Shown here: positions 11,592 through 20,707 of the stretch, piece after piece
Numbering within the stretch: the stretch's first letter is position 1
How the letters are laid out: each line of letters starts with the position of its first letter
Assembly (NCBI RefSeq): GCF_014077095.1
Contig: NZ_JACGVG010000036.1
Span: 372,001 to 436,000, forward strand
Reading direction: 5' to 3'
DNA length: 64,000 nucleotides
Origin: Colwellia sp. MB02u-6
Lineage (GTDB): Bacteria > Pseudomonadota > Gammaproteobacteria > Enterobacterales > Alteromonadaceae
Notes under the pieces: generated by a model
What the model saw: the letters and a program-made list of their open reading frames with translations, nothing else
Database searches by the model: none
Told to the model about the DNA's origin: nothing
Made by a program: the position numbers and the translations under genes

Positions 11592-11928
11592 CTATAACTT
11601 ATTGTTAAGTTAGCAGTAATCAGCTGTCTGTTATCAGTTAAAAGCAAGCGCCATAACGATAGCAGAAACCACTAAATCAAGAGGGTCATTCATTAAGGTG
11701 GATAGTTTTACATGGAGGTAAGTCATAGAATAATGCAAAGAGTAGTTACCGAGATGGCTATGAATGGGATGCACTAATGCCGTGAAGCTATAGATGGTAT
11801 GAACATCGTCATTCTGTCACATCCATGGAAACATGACATATCCTTCATCCTGAACATAAAAAAAGGGGAAGCAAAAAGCTTCCCCAAAAACAACCTCGGT
11901 TGGGAGGTTAACTAACGTAGATGTTAAA
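11592..11928. other. intergenic region after tex, 337 bp
   Basis: No gene is seen. Stretches such as AATCAGCTGTCTGTTATCAGTT and the bases around 11815-11850 (CATCCATGG, then TCCTTCATCCTGAAC) look like intergenic repeat debris, though I cannot show other copies here. The porin terminator is at 11865-11885. Confidence 0.4.
11865..11885 (-). terminator. rho-independent terminator of the porin gene
   Basis: GGGGAAGC and GCTTCCCC form an 8-bp stem with a five-base loop. On the minus strand a run of seven T follows. It lies 44 bp past the porin stop. Confidence 0.88.
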
Positions 11929-12963
11929 CTAAAGCACGTATTTAGCTGAAATTTGTACGTAATCTGAATCAGCATTTTGATCTACAGATTCAAAGTTGCC
12001 TACTTCGACACCAAATGAAAGCTCTTTGGTGTAGCTTTTAAAGAGATTAACGCCCCAATGTCTTCTATCGGTATCAGCAACTTCTGTCGATGTTTTACCA
12101 TAAAATGCAGTGCTGCGAATATCATCACTCCAAAAATGGCGATAAGCGACCATATAAGATTTTGATTCTTCTACTGTTTCGCCTACTAAATCACGTGCTG
12201 CTACTACACCAACGTAACGTCCAGTTTCACCACCGTGGATTTGAAAACGCAAGTCATCTTTACCAAACGTGTTGATTTTACCTGAAATACCGTAACCAAA
12301 AGCCGACTCCGAATTACCACCAACAGTATTTAATTGACGCGCTAAACCGGCAACAGAAACATTACCCCAGTCACCATTAAAGGTATACTTAGCAACAACG
12401 TCAGGCATAGAATCCTGACTTGAATCACCTTTATCAGATTCAGGATTTTCTAAGGCAACTTGAAAGTTACCTTGGGTATAACGTACTTGCCCTTGTCTAA
12501 TAAACGCAGAGGCATTGAGCGGGCCACCAAAATCAACGCCATCAACTAAAGCACTGGTATTGACAAATGTTGACCATGTTTGACCCACTAGAATATTTTT
12601 ATATTTGATAAATGCGTGACGTAATCTTGGATTTGATGAGTTTGAAACAATTTCATTACCGCCGCCGCCATGAAGATCAAACTCAATAAAGCCAGTTACA
12701 TCACCATGAACATATTTAGTATTAATGCGCGTCTCTGTTGCACGAAAGCTAGTTCGAGAAATATCGCCAACGTTACCTGCACCAACCCAATAATCATTAG
12801 TGATACTGTTAATGTTACCATCAACATATCGTGCGTCTAATTTGACATAACCACCAAAAGTAATAGTATCTTTATCTGACAATTTAATTTCATAACCAGC
12901 AGTTGCGCTGCCGGCCATAGCTAAAAGACCTGTTGCTAATAAAAGCTTTTTCTTATTAAACAT
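11929..12963 (-). CDS. outer-membrane porin, DcaP-like
   Basis: This 344-residue beta-barrel protein has a signal peptide (MFNKKKLLLATGLLAMAGSATA, cleavage near residue 22) and then YEIKLSDKDTITFGGYVKLDARYVDGN. That opening is typical of DcaP-like trimeric porins, which pass small, often acidic or peptide, solutes. It ends in a barrel strand (VQISAKYVL), with Leu rather than the usual Phe. I prefer the ATG at 12963: GGGGA lies 8 bases before it, and the alternative ATG at 12978 would put that ribosome site inside the gene. It lies 119 bp downstream of the orphan AMP-binding-C gene on the same strand. The substrate is unknown. Confidence 0.82.
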   Translation of the reverse strand: MFNKKKLLLATGLLAMAGSATAGYEIKLSDKDTITFGGYVKLDARYVDGNINSITNDYWVGAGNVGDISRTSFRATETRINTKYVHGDVTGFIEFDLHGGGGNEIVSNSSNPRLRHAFIKYKNILVGQTWSTFVNTSALVDGVDFGGPLNASAFIRQGQVRYTQGNFQVALENPESDKGDSSQDSMPDVVAKYTFNGDWGNVSVAGLARQLNTVGGNSESAFGYGISGKINTFGKDDLRFQIHGGETGRYVGVVAARDLVGETVEESKSYMVAYRHFWSDDIRSTAFYGKTSTEVADTDRRHWGVNLFKSYTKELSFGVEVGNFESVDQNADSDYVQISAKYVL

Positions 12964-13082
12964 TTTTATTTTCCCCATGTGTTATTGATCTTAGAGCAAC
13001 AAAAGATATGCTCTGGTCGTGTTTTTATCGTTTTAATTTTTGATAGCGTATTTTTAATAAAAATTAGCAACCGTTATAATTT

Positions 13083-13571
13083 TTATGCTGCATAATTCAT
13101 TGATATATTTTGAAATTTCAATATTTTTCTAGAAACATTTTTGTTTTGAGCAATAGGTAATTGATCAACAAATTTGATGACATCAGCCTGAGCAAAGTCA
13201 CCTAAACAGCCGGCAAGTTTCGCATTAATAGTGTTTGATAGTGCTGATAATTCAGTCGATGGGTTATTTAACTCAACATAGACATGAATCGCATTGCCTT
13301 TTTTTTCGTGAGGAACACCAAACACAACGACCTGTTTAACATCTGCTAATTGCTCAATAAACTCTTCTATTGTTTGGTTAGCAACACGATAACCACTGAC
13401 TTTATCAGCAGCCGTAGCTTGTGAGACTAACCAGATATAATTTTGCTCGCGAGCTAATAGCGTATCTTCATTAATAAAATTTTTGTCCCTAAAATAAAAC
13501 CACTCACCATTACTCGACTGCAACCAAGACAATTGTGCTTGTTGACCACTATCATTAAGCAAGTTCGGCAT
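13083..13571 (-). CDS. stand-alone acyl/acetyl-CoA synthetase C-terminal-like domain
   Basis: This 162-residue protein aligns by eye with the C-terminal lid of AMP-forming acetyl-CoA synthetases. DKVSGYRVANQTIEEFI matches the hinge and GH-R segment, VVVFGVPHEKKGNAIHVYVEL matches the A-VVGIPH-IKGQAIYAYV core, and QLPIAQNKNVSRKILK matches LPKTRSGKIMRRILR. The large N-terminal adenylation domain is absent. At the position of the catalytic, acetylatable Lys of the GK motif I read Asn (QNKNVSRK), so it is unlikely to be a normal synthetase lid. The gene is intact and starts at an ATG. It may be a decayed remnant or a regulatory domain protein. It faces away from the S9 peptidase gene, and the porin follows it. 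Confidence 0.75.
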   Translation of the reverse strand: MPNLLNDSGQQAQLSWLQSSNGEWFYFRDKNFINEDTLLAREQNYIWLVSQATAADKVSGYRVANQTIEEFIEQLADVKQVVVFGVPHEKKGNAIHVYVELNNPSTELSALSNTINAKLAGCLGDFAQADVIKFVDQLPIAQNKNVSRKILKFQNISMNYAA

Positions 13572-13661
13572 ATTACTCTCTATTTCATCACTTTGATCGA
13601 ATTTTAATCAAAACCATTTATTATGTTAGTAACAGTAAAGAGTCAGCGTGAGTTTATAAAT

Positions 13662-13675
13662 TAGACCTAAGTCTA
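13662..13675. promoter_or_regulatory. palindromic operator-like site 1 (TAGAC-N4-GTCTA)
   Basis: The site reads TAGACCTAAGTCTA. It lies in the intergenic region between the orphan lid-domain gene and the divergent S9 peptidase gene. A second copy with the same half-sites lies 32 bp away, about three helical turns. Confidence 0.55.
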
Positions 13676-13693
13676 AAATTGACAAAAATAACC

Positions 13694-13707
13694 TAGACTT
13701 TAGTCTA
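13694..13707. promoter_or_regulatory. palindromic operator-like site 2 (TAGAC-N4-GTCTA)
   Basis: The site reads TAGACTTTAGTCTA and has the same half-sites as site 1. It lies just downstream of a TTGACA hexamer (13679-13684), so a bound regulator could affect promoters in either direction. Confidence 0.55.
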
Positions 13708-13857
13708 CATAAAGTAAAAATCAGCTAATTAACGGTAAGTTAGTAGTTAGCTATCGCAATCAATAATCATCTGGTCGAAAATGTCCACAGTACCGTTATC
13801 AGAAATGATAACATCTAAAAAATCCTATTTTTATAACTGATAAAGTCAAGGTTATTC

Positions 13858-16140
13858 ATGGTTTCAAAAATAAAATCTATGTCATCAAGCACAGTTTTAG
13901 CATGCCTAGCTTTTGGTGTTAATGCTGAATCACTCAACATTGAAAAATACCAACAAGCTGAACGTCAATTGGGCAAGTACACCGAAAAATTAGTTGTTGG
14001 CACTGTAGAATATCCAAGCTGGACTGAAAACTACAAGCTGATTTATAGCAGCCAAACCCAGCATGGCAAACAATTTTTTATCTTGGATGCAATAAAAAAA
14101 GAAAAGAAATTGGCGTTCGATCATCAAAAACTTACCCGCGCCTTAGCTCGCCTTACTGAACAAGAAATAAAACCAGAAGCCTTGCCTTTTAACCGCTTTG
14201 AACTGATAAGTGAAAAAGTAATTTCGCTGACTATAGATGATAAATTATACCAATGTGATATTGAAAATTACTTGTGTCAATTGAGTGTCATTGCTATTAA
14301 AGATAGTGAGTTAGTTTCGCCTAATGGCAAACTGGCAGTTTATATTAAAGACCACAACTTATGGCTGCGTAACCTTAATGATAATAACGAAAAACAATTA
14401 ACCACTGACGGAATAGCAAACTTTGGTTACGCCACCAATAATGCAGGTTGGGTTCGTAGTGACAAGCCGGTAGTAAAATGGTCACCCGATTCGAAAAAAA
14501 TCACCACTTTTAAACATGACAGCCGAAACGTTGGTGAAATGGCTATAGTGTCTACCGCAGTTGGCCACCCTAAAATCGATATTTGGAAGTATCCATTACC
14601 CGGTGATAAAAACATCTTCAAAATTCACCGTGTGGTCATTGATATTGAGCAAGCGAATGTAGTGGTGCTAGATATGACTGCAGATGATCACAGATCAACC
14701 ATAACAGACCATGTTGCTGGTAGCGATGGTAGTTTATTAGATGTTGATTGGTCGAGCGACAGCAGTCATTTTGCCTTTGTCTCATCAACGCGCGATCACA
14801 AAACTGCTAGCTTAAAAATAGCAGATGCTATAAGCGGTAAAGTGCGTACAGTGTTAACTGAAACTGCCGATAGCTTTTTTGAGTCAGGTGTTAGTGGCAT
14901 TAGTTGGCAATACCTTGATCAAAGTAATGAGTTTATTTGGTTTTCTCAACGCTCAAATTGGGGCCATTTATATTTAGTTGATGCCGTAACGGGGGAAATT
15001 AAAAATCAAATAACCCAAGGTGATTGGACTGTTTTAGAATTACTCAATGTTGATGAAAAAACAGGGGAACTTATTTTTTCTGCTGCGGGTAAAGAAGCTG
15101 GAGACCCATACTTTCACTACCTTTATAGTATTAACAAAGATAGCTCAAATATTGCCTTATTAAGCCCTGGGCAAAAGCATCACCGTATTACTTTAAGTAA
15201 CAATGCTGAATTTTTCTTAGACCGAGTCTCAACACCAAACCAAGCAGAAACTAGCTTTATTCGCAGCACTAACAGTAAATCTGGTTTTATCATCGAACAA
15301 ATGGACATTACTAAGCTTACCAATACCGGTTGGCAAGCGCCTACGCCGTTTATTGTTAAAGACCGTAATAACGAGCATGACATCTATGGACTAATGTATA
15401 AGCCTAGCGATTTTGACGCAAGTAAGTCTTATCCTGTGGTCAATTATTTATACCCGGGTCCACAAGTAGGCAGTATTCGTGGTCGTCATTTTAAAACCGC
15501 TAGAGGTGATAACCAAGCAATTGCTGAACTTGGCTTTATTGTTATCGAAATTGACGCGTTAGGTACGCCTGGTCGTTCAAAAAGCTTCCATGAATTTTAT
15601 TATCAAAACATGGGTGATAGTGGCATTCCAGACCAAGTGTCAGCCATTACACAACTGGCCAAAAAATATCACTGGATTGATAGCACCCGTGTTGGCATTT
15701 GGGGCCATTCAGGTGGTGGATTTGCTTCAACACGCGCCTTGTTGACTTATCCAGACTTTTATTCAGTTGCTGTTTCACAAGCCGGTAATCATGACAATAG
15801 AAACTATGCTGATGAGTGGGGTGAAAAGTATCATGGTATGTTAGTAAAAAATGAAGATGGCACCACCAACTACGACAGCCAAGCAAATCAATTAATCGTT
15901 GAAAACCTAAAAGGTAAGCTACTTATTGCCCATGGCACAACTGATACCAATGTACCACCATATAACACTCTAGTTGTCGTAGAAGCGTTAATTGCTGCCA
16001 ATAAAGATTTTGATATGCTGATGTTACCAAACCGTGGTCATGGCTTTGCCAGAAAGCCGTATATGATGCGTAAACGCTGGGATTACTTTGTAGAGCATTT
16101 AATGGCATTAACACCACCAAAAGAGTTTACCTTTAGCTAG
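13858..16140 (+). CDS. secreted dipeptidyl peptidase IV-type S9 serine peptidase
   Basis: This is a 760-residue S9B (DPP IV) type peptidase. Such enzymes release dipeptides, often after Pro or Ala, from the N-terminus of peptides. A short signal-like N-terminus (to about residue 22, ending FGVNA) precedes a beta-propeller domain (about 85-480). The alpha/beta-hydrolase domain follows. The catalytic triad is visible: Ser618 in WGHSGGGF, Asp696 in HGTTDTNVPP and His728 in PNRGHGF. The start ATG at 13858 has AAGG at a suitable distance. It is transcribed away from the orphan lid-domain gene across a region with two palindromic sites. With the nearby porin it fits peptide scavenging. Confidence 0.93.
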   Translation: MVSKIKSMSSSTVLACLAFGVNAESLNIEKYQQAERQLGKYTEKLVVGTVEYPSWTENYKLIYSSQTQHGKQFFILDAIKKEKKLAFDHQKLTRALARLTEQEIKPEALPFNRFELISEKVISLTIDDKLYQCDIENYLCQLSVIAIKDSELVSPNGKLAVYIKDHNLWLRNLNDNNEKQLTTDGIANFGYATNNAGWVRSDKPVVKWSPDSKKITTFKHDSRNVGEMAIVSTAVGHPKIDIWKYPLPGDKNIFKIHRVVIDIEQANVVVLDMTADDHRSTITDHVAGSDGSLLDVDWSSDSSHFAFVSSTRDHKTASLKIADAISGKVRTVLTETADSFFESGVSGISWQYLDQSNEFIWFSQRSNWGHLYLVDAVTGEIKNQITQGDWTVLELLNVDEKTGELIFSAAGKEAGDPYFHYLYSINKDSSNIALLSPGQKHHRITLSNNAEFFLDRVSTPNQAETSFIRSTNSKSGFIIEQMDITKLTNTGWQAPTPFIVKDRNNEHDIYGLMYKPSDFDASKSYPVVNYLYPGPQVGSIRGRHFKTARGDNQAIAELGFIVIEIDALGTPGRSKSFHEFYYQNMGDSGIPDQVSAITQLAKKYHWIDSTRVGIWGHSGGGFASTRALLTYPDFYSVAVSQAGNHDNRNYADEWGEKYHGMLVKNEDGTTNYDSQANQLIVENLKGKLLIAHGTTDTNVPPYNTLVVVEALIAANKDFDMLMLPNRGHGFARKPYMMRKRWDYFVEHLMALTPPKEFTFS

Positions 16141-16280
16141 TAATTATATAAGCCCAATATAGCGGTATTAATAGCAGCCGATAGTGTAAAAATATCGGTT
16201 GTTAACTCGCGTTAATTATATTTCGTTAGCAACCCAATTGGGTTTATAAAATTGACCTAGACAATTATAAAATTTAAGCA

Positions 16281-16306
16281 AAAAAAAGGGCACATGGCCC
16301 TTTTTT
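16281..16306. terminator. bidirectional rho-independent terminator
   Basis: AAAAAAGGGC and GCCCTTTTTT form a stem with a short loop between the convergent S9 peptidase and yceI genes. Runs of A and T on both sides allow it to work in either direction. Confidence 0.85.
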
Positions 16307-16322
16307 CAATCAGCTTTATTTA

Positions 16323-16883
16323 TTACTGGCGAATACCTTCAATATGTAAAGTCAGATCTACTTTGCCATAATCTTTTTTAAAACCAAAATCTGCCATAGC
16401 GATAGTAGCGGTGCCGCTAAAACCGGCACGATAACCACCCCAAGGATCATCACCTTCACCCACTTTAACGGCGTCAATAGTTAATGGGAGAGTAATACCG
16501 TGCATGGTAAAACTTCCTATTATGGCAAGTTTACCATCACCTTTATCTTCAACTTTGCTGCTAATAAATGTCGCTTGTGCATATTTATTAACATCTAAAA
16601 AATCATCTGAACGTACATGTTTGTCACGTTTAGTATGGTTTGAATCAAAACTTGAGGTATCTACAATTACCTCAATTTTAGCTGCAGAAACATTATCTTT
16701 GTCATAAGAGAAGTTACCTGAAAAGTCGTTAAATCGACCGGCAAGTACACTAAAGCCCAGATGACTCGCTGCAAAATTAATAGAGGCATGTGCCCCTTTA
16801 GTATCAATAACATAATCAGCGGCTAAAGCTGGTATTAGTAAACTCGAGGTTAATAGAGCGCTAACAAGTAATTTTTTTTTCAT
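16323..16883 (-). CDS. yceI: YceI-family periplasmic protein
   Basis: This 186-residue protein has a signal peptide (MKKKLLVSALL to PALA-ADYVID) and a YceI lipocalin-like barrel that binds isoprenoid or other long-chain lipids. Family markers include YVIDTKGAHASINFAASHLGFSVLAG near the N-terminus, DSNHTKRDKHVRSDDFLDVNKY in the middle and TMHGITLPLT. It lies 14 bp downstream of a cytochrome b561 gene, the same pair as yceJ-yceI in Escherichia coli, so the two are probably one operon. The in vivo ligand is not known from sequence. Members have been linked to polyisoprenoid transport or to stress response. Confidence 0.92.
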   Translation of the reverse strand: MKKKLLVSALLTSSLLIPALAADYVIDTKGAHASINFAASHLGFSVLAGRFNDFSGNFSYDKDNVSAAKIEVIVDTSSFDSNHTKRDKHVRSDDFLDVNKYAQATFISSKVEDKGDGKLAIIGSFTMHGITLPLTIDAVKVGEGDDPWGGYRAGFSGTATIAMADFGFKKDYGKVDLTLHIEGIRQ

Positions 16884-16897
16884 ATCAGTTCCTTTAA

Positions 16898-17473
16898 TTA
16901 TTTATCTGTATTTTTAGTCATACGTCTTAATGTGACGTCTTGGTCAATAAAATGGTGTTTTAAGGCCGCTAATGCATGCAATAACGCGAGGATTATTAAG
17001 CCGTATGCTATGTAATAATGTACCACACCAGCAATATCTTCCTGGTTTTTTATCCCCAGCACCCATGGTATAACCTTAAACCAATCAAAAACAGCAATGG
17101 CTTTATCATTAGCACTGGTGATCAAGTAACCGGAAATCAAAACAGTAAATAGCGTGATATACAAAATAACTATCATTAAAGCTGAAGCTTTTTTCTCAAA
17201 AGCACTATGACTAGTTATTGCACCGGGAGAGCCGGCAATACGACGCCACAACAGTCTGAATATAGTTGCCATCAATAAAAGTATCCCAACACTTTCATGC
17301 CAATGCGGGATTAGTTGATACCATTTACTTGAGTAGTTTAACTCGACCATCCAAAACCCTGAGGCAAATAACGAAAAAACCGTTAATGCCGAGAGCCAGT
17401 GTAGTAATTTACTCAGCAGGCCATATTGTTGCTGACTGTTTTTCCACGACACTTTATTGTGAATCCTTTTCAT
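16898..17473 (-). CDS. cytochrome b561 (YceJ-like)
   Basis: This 191-residue inner-membrane di-haem b561 protein has four hydrophobic segments at about 26-45, 60-75, 100-118 and 150-170. Candidate haem-ligand histidines lie in SKLLHWLSAL, WHESVGILLL and the last segment (VHYYIAYG and LLHALAALKHHF). Proteins of this family pass electrons between quinones and periplasmic acceptors. It precedes yceI by 14 bp. The ORF opens MKRIHNK. No strong ribosome site is seen, so the start is not certain. Confidence 0.9.
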   Translation of the reverse strand: MKRIHNKVSWKNSQQQYGLLSKLLHWLSALTVFSLFASGFWMVELNYSSKWYQLIPHWHESVGILLLMATIFRLLWRRIAGSPGAITSHSAFEKKASALMIVILYITLFTVLISGYLITSANDKAIAVFDWFKVIPWVLGIKNQEDIAGVVHYYIAYGLIILALLHALAALKHHFIDQDVTLRRMTKNTDK

Positions 17474-17612
17474 TCTTGATGATAACTGGGCTATTTAGTT
17501 TAGCTACTCACTGACAAAAAACCTAATTATTTGGACACAAAATAATGCCTTTGATCGCAATGAGCTGACTAAGTTTTAATGTTTAAGTAATGTAAAAAAC
17601 TTGAGCAAATTA

Positions 17613-17626
17613 TTGCGCTAGATCAA
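17613..17626. promoter_or_regulatory. possible FNR/CRP-type binding site
   Basis: TTGCGCTAGATCAA resembles the FNR consensus TTGAT-N4-ATCAA, with one perfect half and two changes in the other. It is centred about 60 bp before the DksA-like start, which would suit an activator position if transcription starts near 17660. Confidence 0.35.
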
Positions 17627-17679
17627 AACAGTTAGCCACTAGAGGCTTAAAATGAAGCAAGGTTTAAGGAGCAATACTA

Positions 17680-17991
17680 ATGGATAAAGAGATTCTAAGT
17701 AGTTTATTAGAGAAAAAATTTGAACTTCAACGACGTATTAATGCAATTGAAGCAGACTTTAGAAAAGGTCGTTCTCAAGACTTTTCTGAACAGACTTGCG
17801 AAAACGAAAATAATGAAGTGCTTAATGAAATTCATCACGAAGCCAAAATTGAACTAGGCTTAATTAAGCAAGCGTTAACCCGTTTTGACAATAATGAATA
17901 TGGTTTTTGCAGCCAATGCGCTGAAGTTATCAATCCCGAGCGTTTAAAAATATTACCTTATATCGATACTTGTATTGATTGTGCTAAATAG
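17680..17991 (+). CDS. DksA/TraR-type C4 zinc-finger protein
   Basis: This 103-residue protein has the C-terminal DksA/TraR zinc finger, C-X2-C-X17-C-X2-C (CSQC near residue 77, CIDC near 98), after an N-terminal coiled-coil region. It is shorter than DksA (about 150 residues) and resembles the short DksA-like group. Such proteins can act through the RNA polymerase secondary channel. Whether it has the acidic tip residues needed for that cannot be settled by eye. AAGGAG precedes the start. A YdcH-like gene follows 11 bp later, so both are likely cotranscribed. Confidence 0.9.
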   Translation: MDKEILSSLLEKKFELQRRINAIEADFRKGRSQDFSEQTCENENNEVLNEIHHEAKIELGLIKQALTRFDNNEYGFCSQCAEVINPERLKILPYIDTCIDCAK

Positions 17992-18002
17992 GAGCAACCC
18001 TA

Positions 18003-18251
18003 ATGATAGAGAAACACGACCTACACCATGAATTTCCAGAGTTAGAAAAAGAAATCCATCACTTAAAAATGCAAGATGTACATTTTGCCCGTTTATTTAA
18101 AGATTATCATCAGTTAGATCAAGAAATTCACCGTATAGAAGTTGGTGTTGAGCCAACATCAGATACGTATTTAGAACAACAAAAACTAGCCCGTTTACAC
18201 TTAAAAGATGAGTTATATACTTTACTAAAAAAAGTAAAATTGTCAGTATAA
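18003..18251 (+). CDS. YdcH-family (DUF465) small protein
   Basis: This 82-residue highly charged helical protein starts MIEKHDLHHEFPELEKEIHH and has the DUF465/YdcH pattern: HHEFPE, then F-RLFKDYH-LD-EI-R-E, then L---RL-LKDELY-LL. The function of the family is unknown. The gene lies 11 bp after the DksA-like gene, with AGGAG before its start. Confidence 0.9.
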   Translation: MIEKHDLHHEFPELEKEIHHLKMQDVHFARLFKDYHQLDQEIHRIEVGVEPTSDTYLEQQKLARLHLKDELYTLLKKVKLSV

Positions 18252-18259
18252 AGTCAGTT

Positions 18260-18350
18260 ATAGTTGAGTTGTGCTTAGGTTATAAAAAGCCACAACGCTT
18301 TAACAGGATTTTGGCTTATTAACATAACTAGCTTATACCAGCTCAACTAT
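18260..18350. repeat. long nested inverted repeat (possible structured RNA or small mobile remnant)
   Basis: ATAGTTGAG (18260-18268) pairs perfectly with CTCAACTAT (18342-18350). Inside it AAGCCA (18287-18292) pairs with TGGCTT (18312-18317), and TAGGTTAT can pair with ATAACTA with one bulge. The result is a single extended hairpin of about 90 bases between the ydcH-like gene and the 38-residue ORF. There is no T-run after it for an ordinary terminator. Confidence 0.5.
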
Positions 18351-18466
18351 TAAAAGAATGCCGACATTGCATAGGCTGTTTTATCAAACATTACTGGCTG
18401 TGCCTCTTCAAATTCTAAATCAGCTTCATTTGTTGTATTCACCACTCTGGCTCTATTCTCTTTCAT
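18350..18466 (-). CDS. unrecognised 38-residue peptide ORF
   Basis: This frame is too short for most gene calls but has a strong GAGGAAAC ribosome site 5 to 6 bases before its ATG. The peptide starts MKENRARVVN, has an acidic middle (EADLEFEEAQ) and ends TAYAMSAFF. It has no membrane segment and no cysteine. I do not recognise it. A perfect 14-bp palindrome ATTTTTCGAAAAAT lies at 18519-18532, 53 bases before the start. A short charged leader with a small, hydrophobic tail could suit a modified-peptide precursor, but no modifying enzyme is nearby, so that is only a thought. Confidence 0.5.
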   Translation of the reverse strand: MKENRARVVNTTNEADLEFEEAQPVMFDKTAYAMSAFF

Positions 18467-18797
18467 ATTTGTTTCCTCGAAATAAGTTTTAGTAGATGTA
18501 GTAGTTTGTAAAAATTAAATTTTTCGAAAAATGTCTAGTCAGATACACAACTAATAGTTTTAGCTAATGTTTAAATTTTATACAATTATACACTTATTTG
18601 GGTTGGAATTTTTTGTTTTCAAAAAATGAGGTTGGGTTAAAAAAATCGTGGAATTAGGTGAATTAAACGGCTAAATGGAATAAGTGGAACAGGTGGGCTA
18701 GGTGTTTTTCAACAATAATAAATAATAAAAAACGACTATTTACCTGGGTAAAAGTCGCTTTTTTTTTATCACTAAAACTTAATGTTGAACGCGGAGG
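18467..18797. other. intergenic region before atpC, 331 bp
   Basis: It holds the upstream region of the 38-residue ORF, including the palindrome ATTTTTCGAAAAAT (18519-18532), and a TTTTTTG/CAAAAAA hairpin at 18609-18626. A G-rich, AGGTG/GTGGAA-repetitive stretch (18648-18702) and the ATP synthase terminator complete it. Confidence 0.5.
18727..18766 (-). terminator. terminator of the ATP synthase operon
   Basis: An imperfect stem with outer arms CGACT (18733-18737) and AGTCG (18753-18757) and inner TTTACC/GGTAAA pairing is followed on the minus strand by TTTTTTATT. It lies about 40 bp past the atpC stop. A-runs on the other side make it potentially bidirectional. Confidence 0.8.
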
Positions 18798-19217
18798 TTA
18801 TTTTTTACTTGTTGCTTGGATAACACGTAATTGCGCAACGGCACGAGCTAGTTCAGCTGCGGCTTCTGCGTAATCAAGATCATTACCATGTTCATTCAAG
18901 TGTTTCTCTGCGCGTTCTTTAGCCTGTAGTGCAGCTTGTTCATCTAAATCAGCGCCACGTATCGCGATATCCGCTAATACAGTAACGTTATTTGGTTGAA
19001 CTTCTAGCATACCGCCAGAAAGATAAATGATTTCTTCATCACCACCTTTTTTAACGATTCTTGCCATACCAGGTTTTAGTGAGGTCAGCAAAGGTGCGTG
19101 ACCAGGCATAATGCCTAATTCACCTTCGCTACCTGTGATCTGTAATGATTCAATGCTACCCGAAAATAAACTTTCTTCAGCGCTAACAACATTCAGATTT
19201 ACAGAAAGTAATGCCAT
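18798..19217 (-). CDS. atpC: F1 ATP synthase epsilon subunit
   Basis: This 139-residue subunit of the F1 central stalk couples rotation and inhibits ATP hydrolysis. The N-terminal beta-sandwich has [22 protein letters not shown], and the C-terminal pair of helices is rich in Ala and Glu. It is the last gene of the operon, 46 bp after atpD, and is followed by a terminator. In many relatives glmU comes next, but here it does not. Confidence 0.97.
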   Translation of the reverse strand: MALLSVNLNVVSAEESLFSGSIESLQITGSEGELGIMPGHAPLLTSLKPGMARIVKKGGDEEIIYLSGGMLEVQPNNVTVLADIAIRGADLDEQAALQAKERAEKHLNEHGNDLDYAEAAAELARAVAQLRVIQATSKK

Positions 19218-19263
19218 TTGACCTCCTAATAGGTGACTAACTTATGTTAATCACCAGCCTTCA

Positions 19264-20673
<1,410 letters not shown>

Positions 20674-20707
20674 TTATTTACTAATAAAATAAACAAAGAA
20701 CCTTTGC

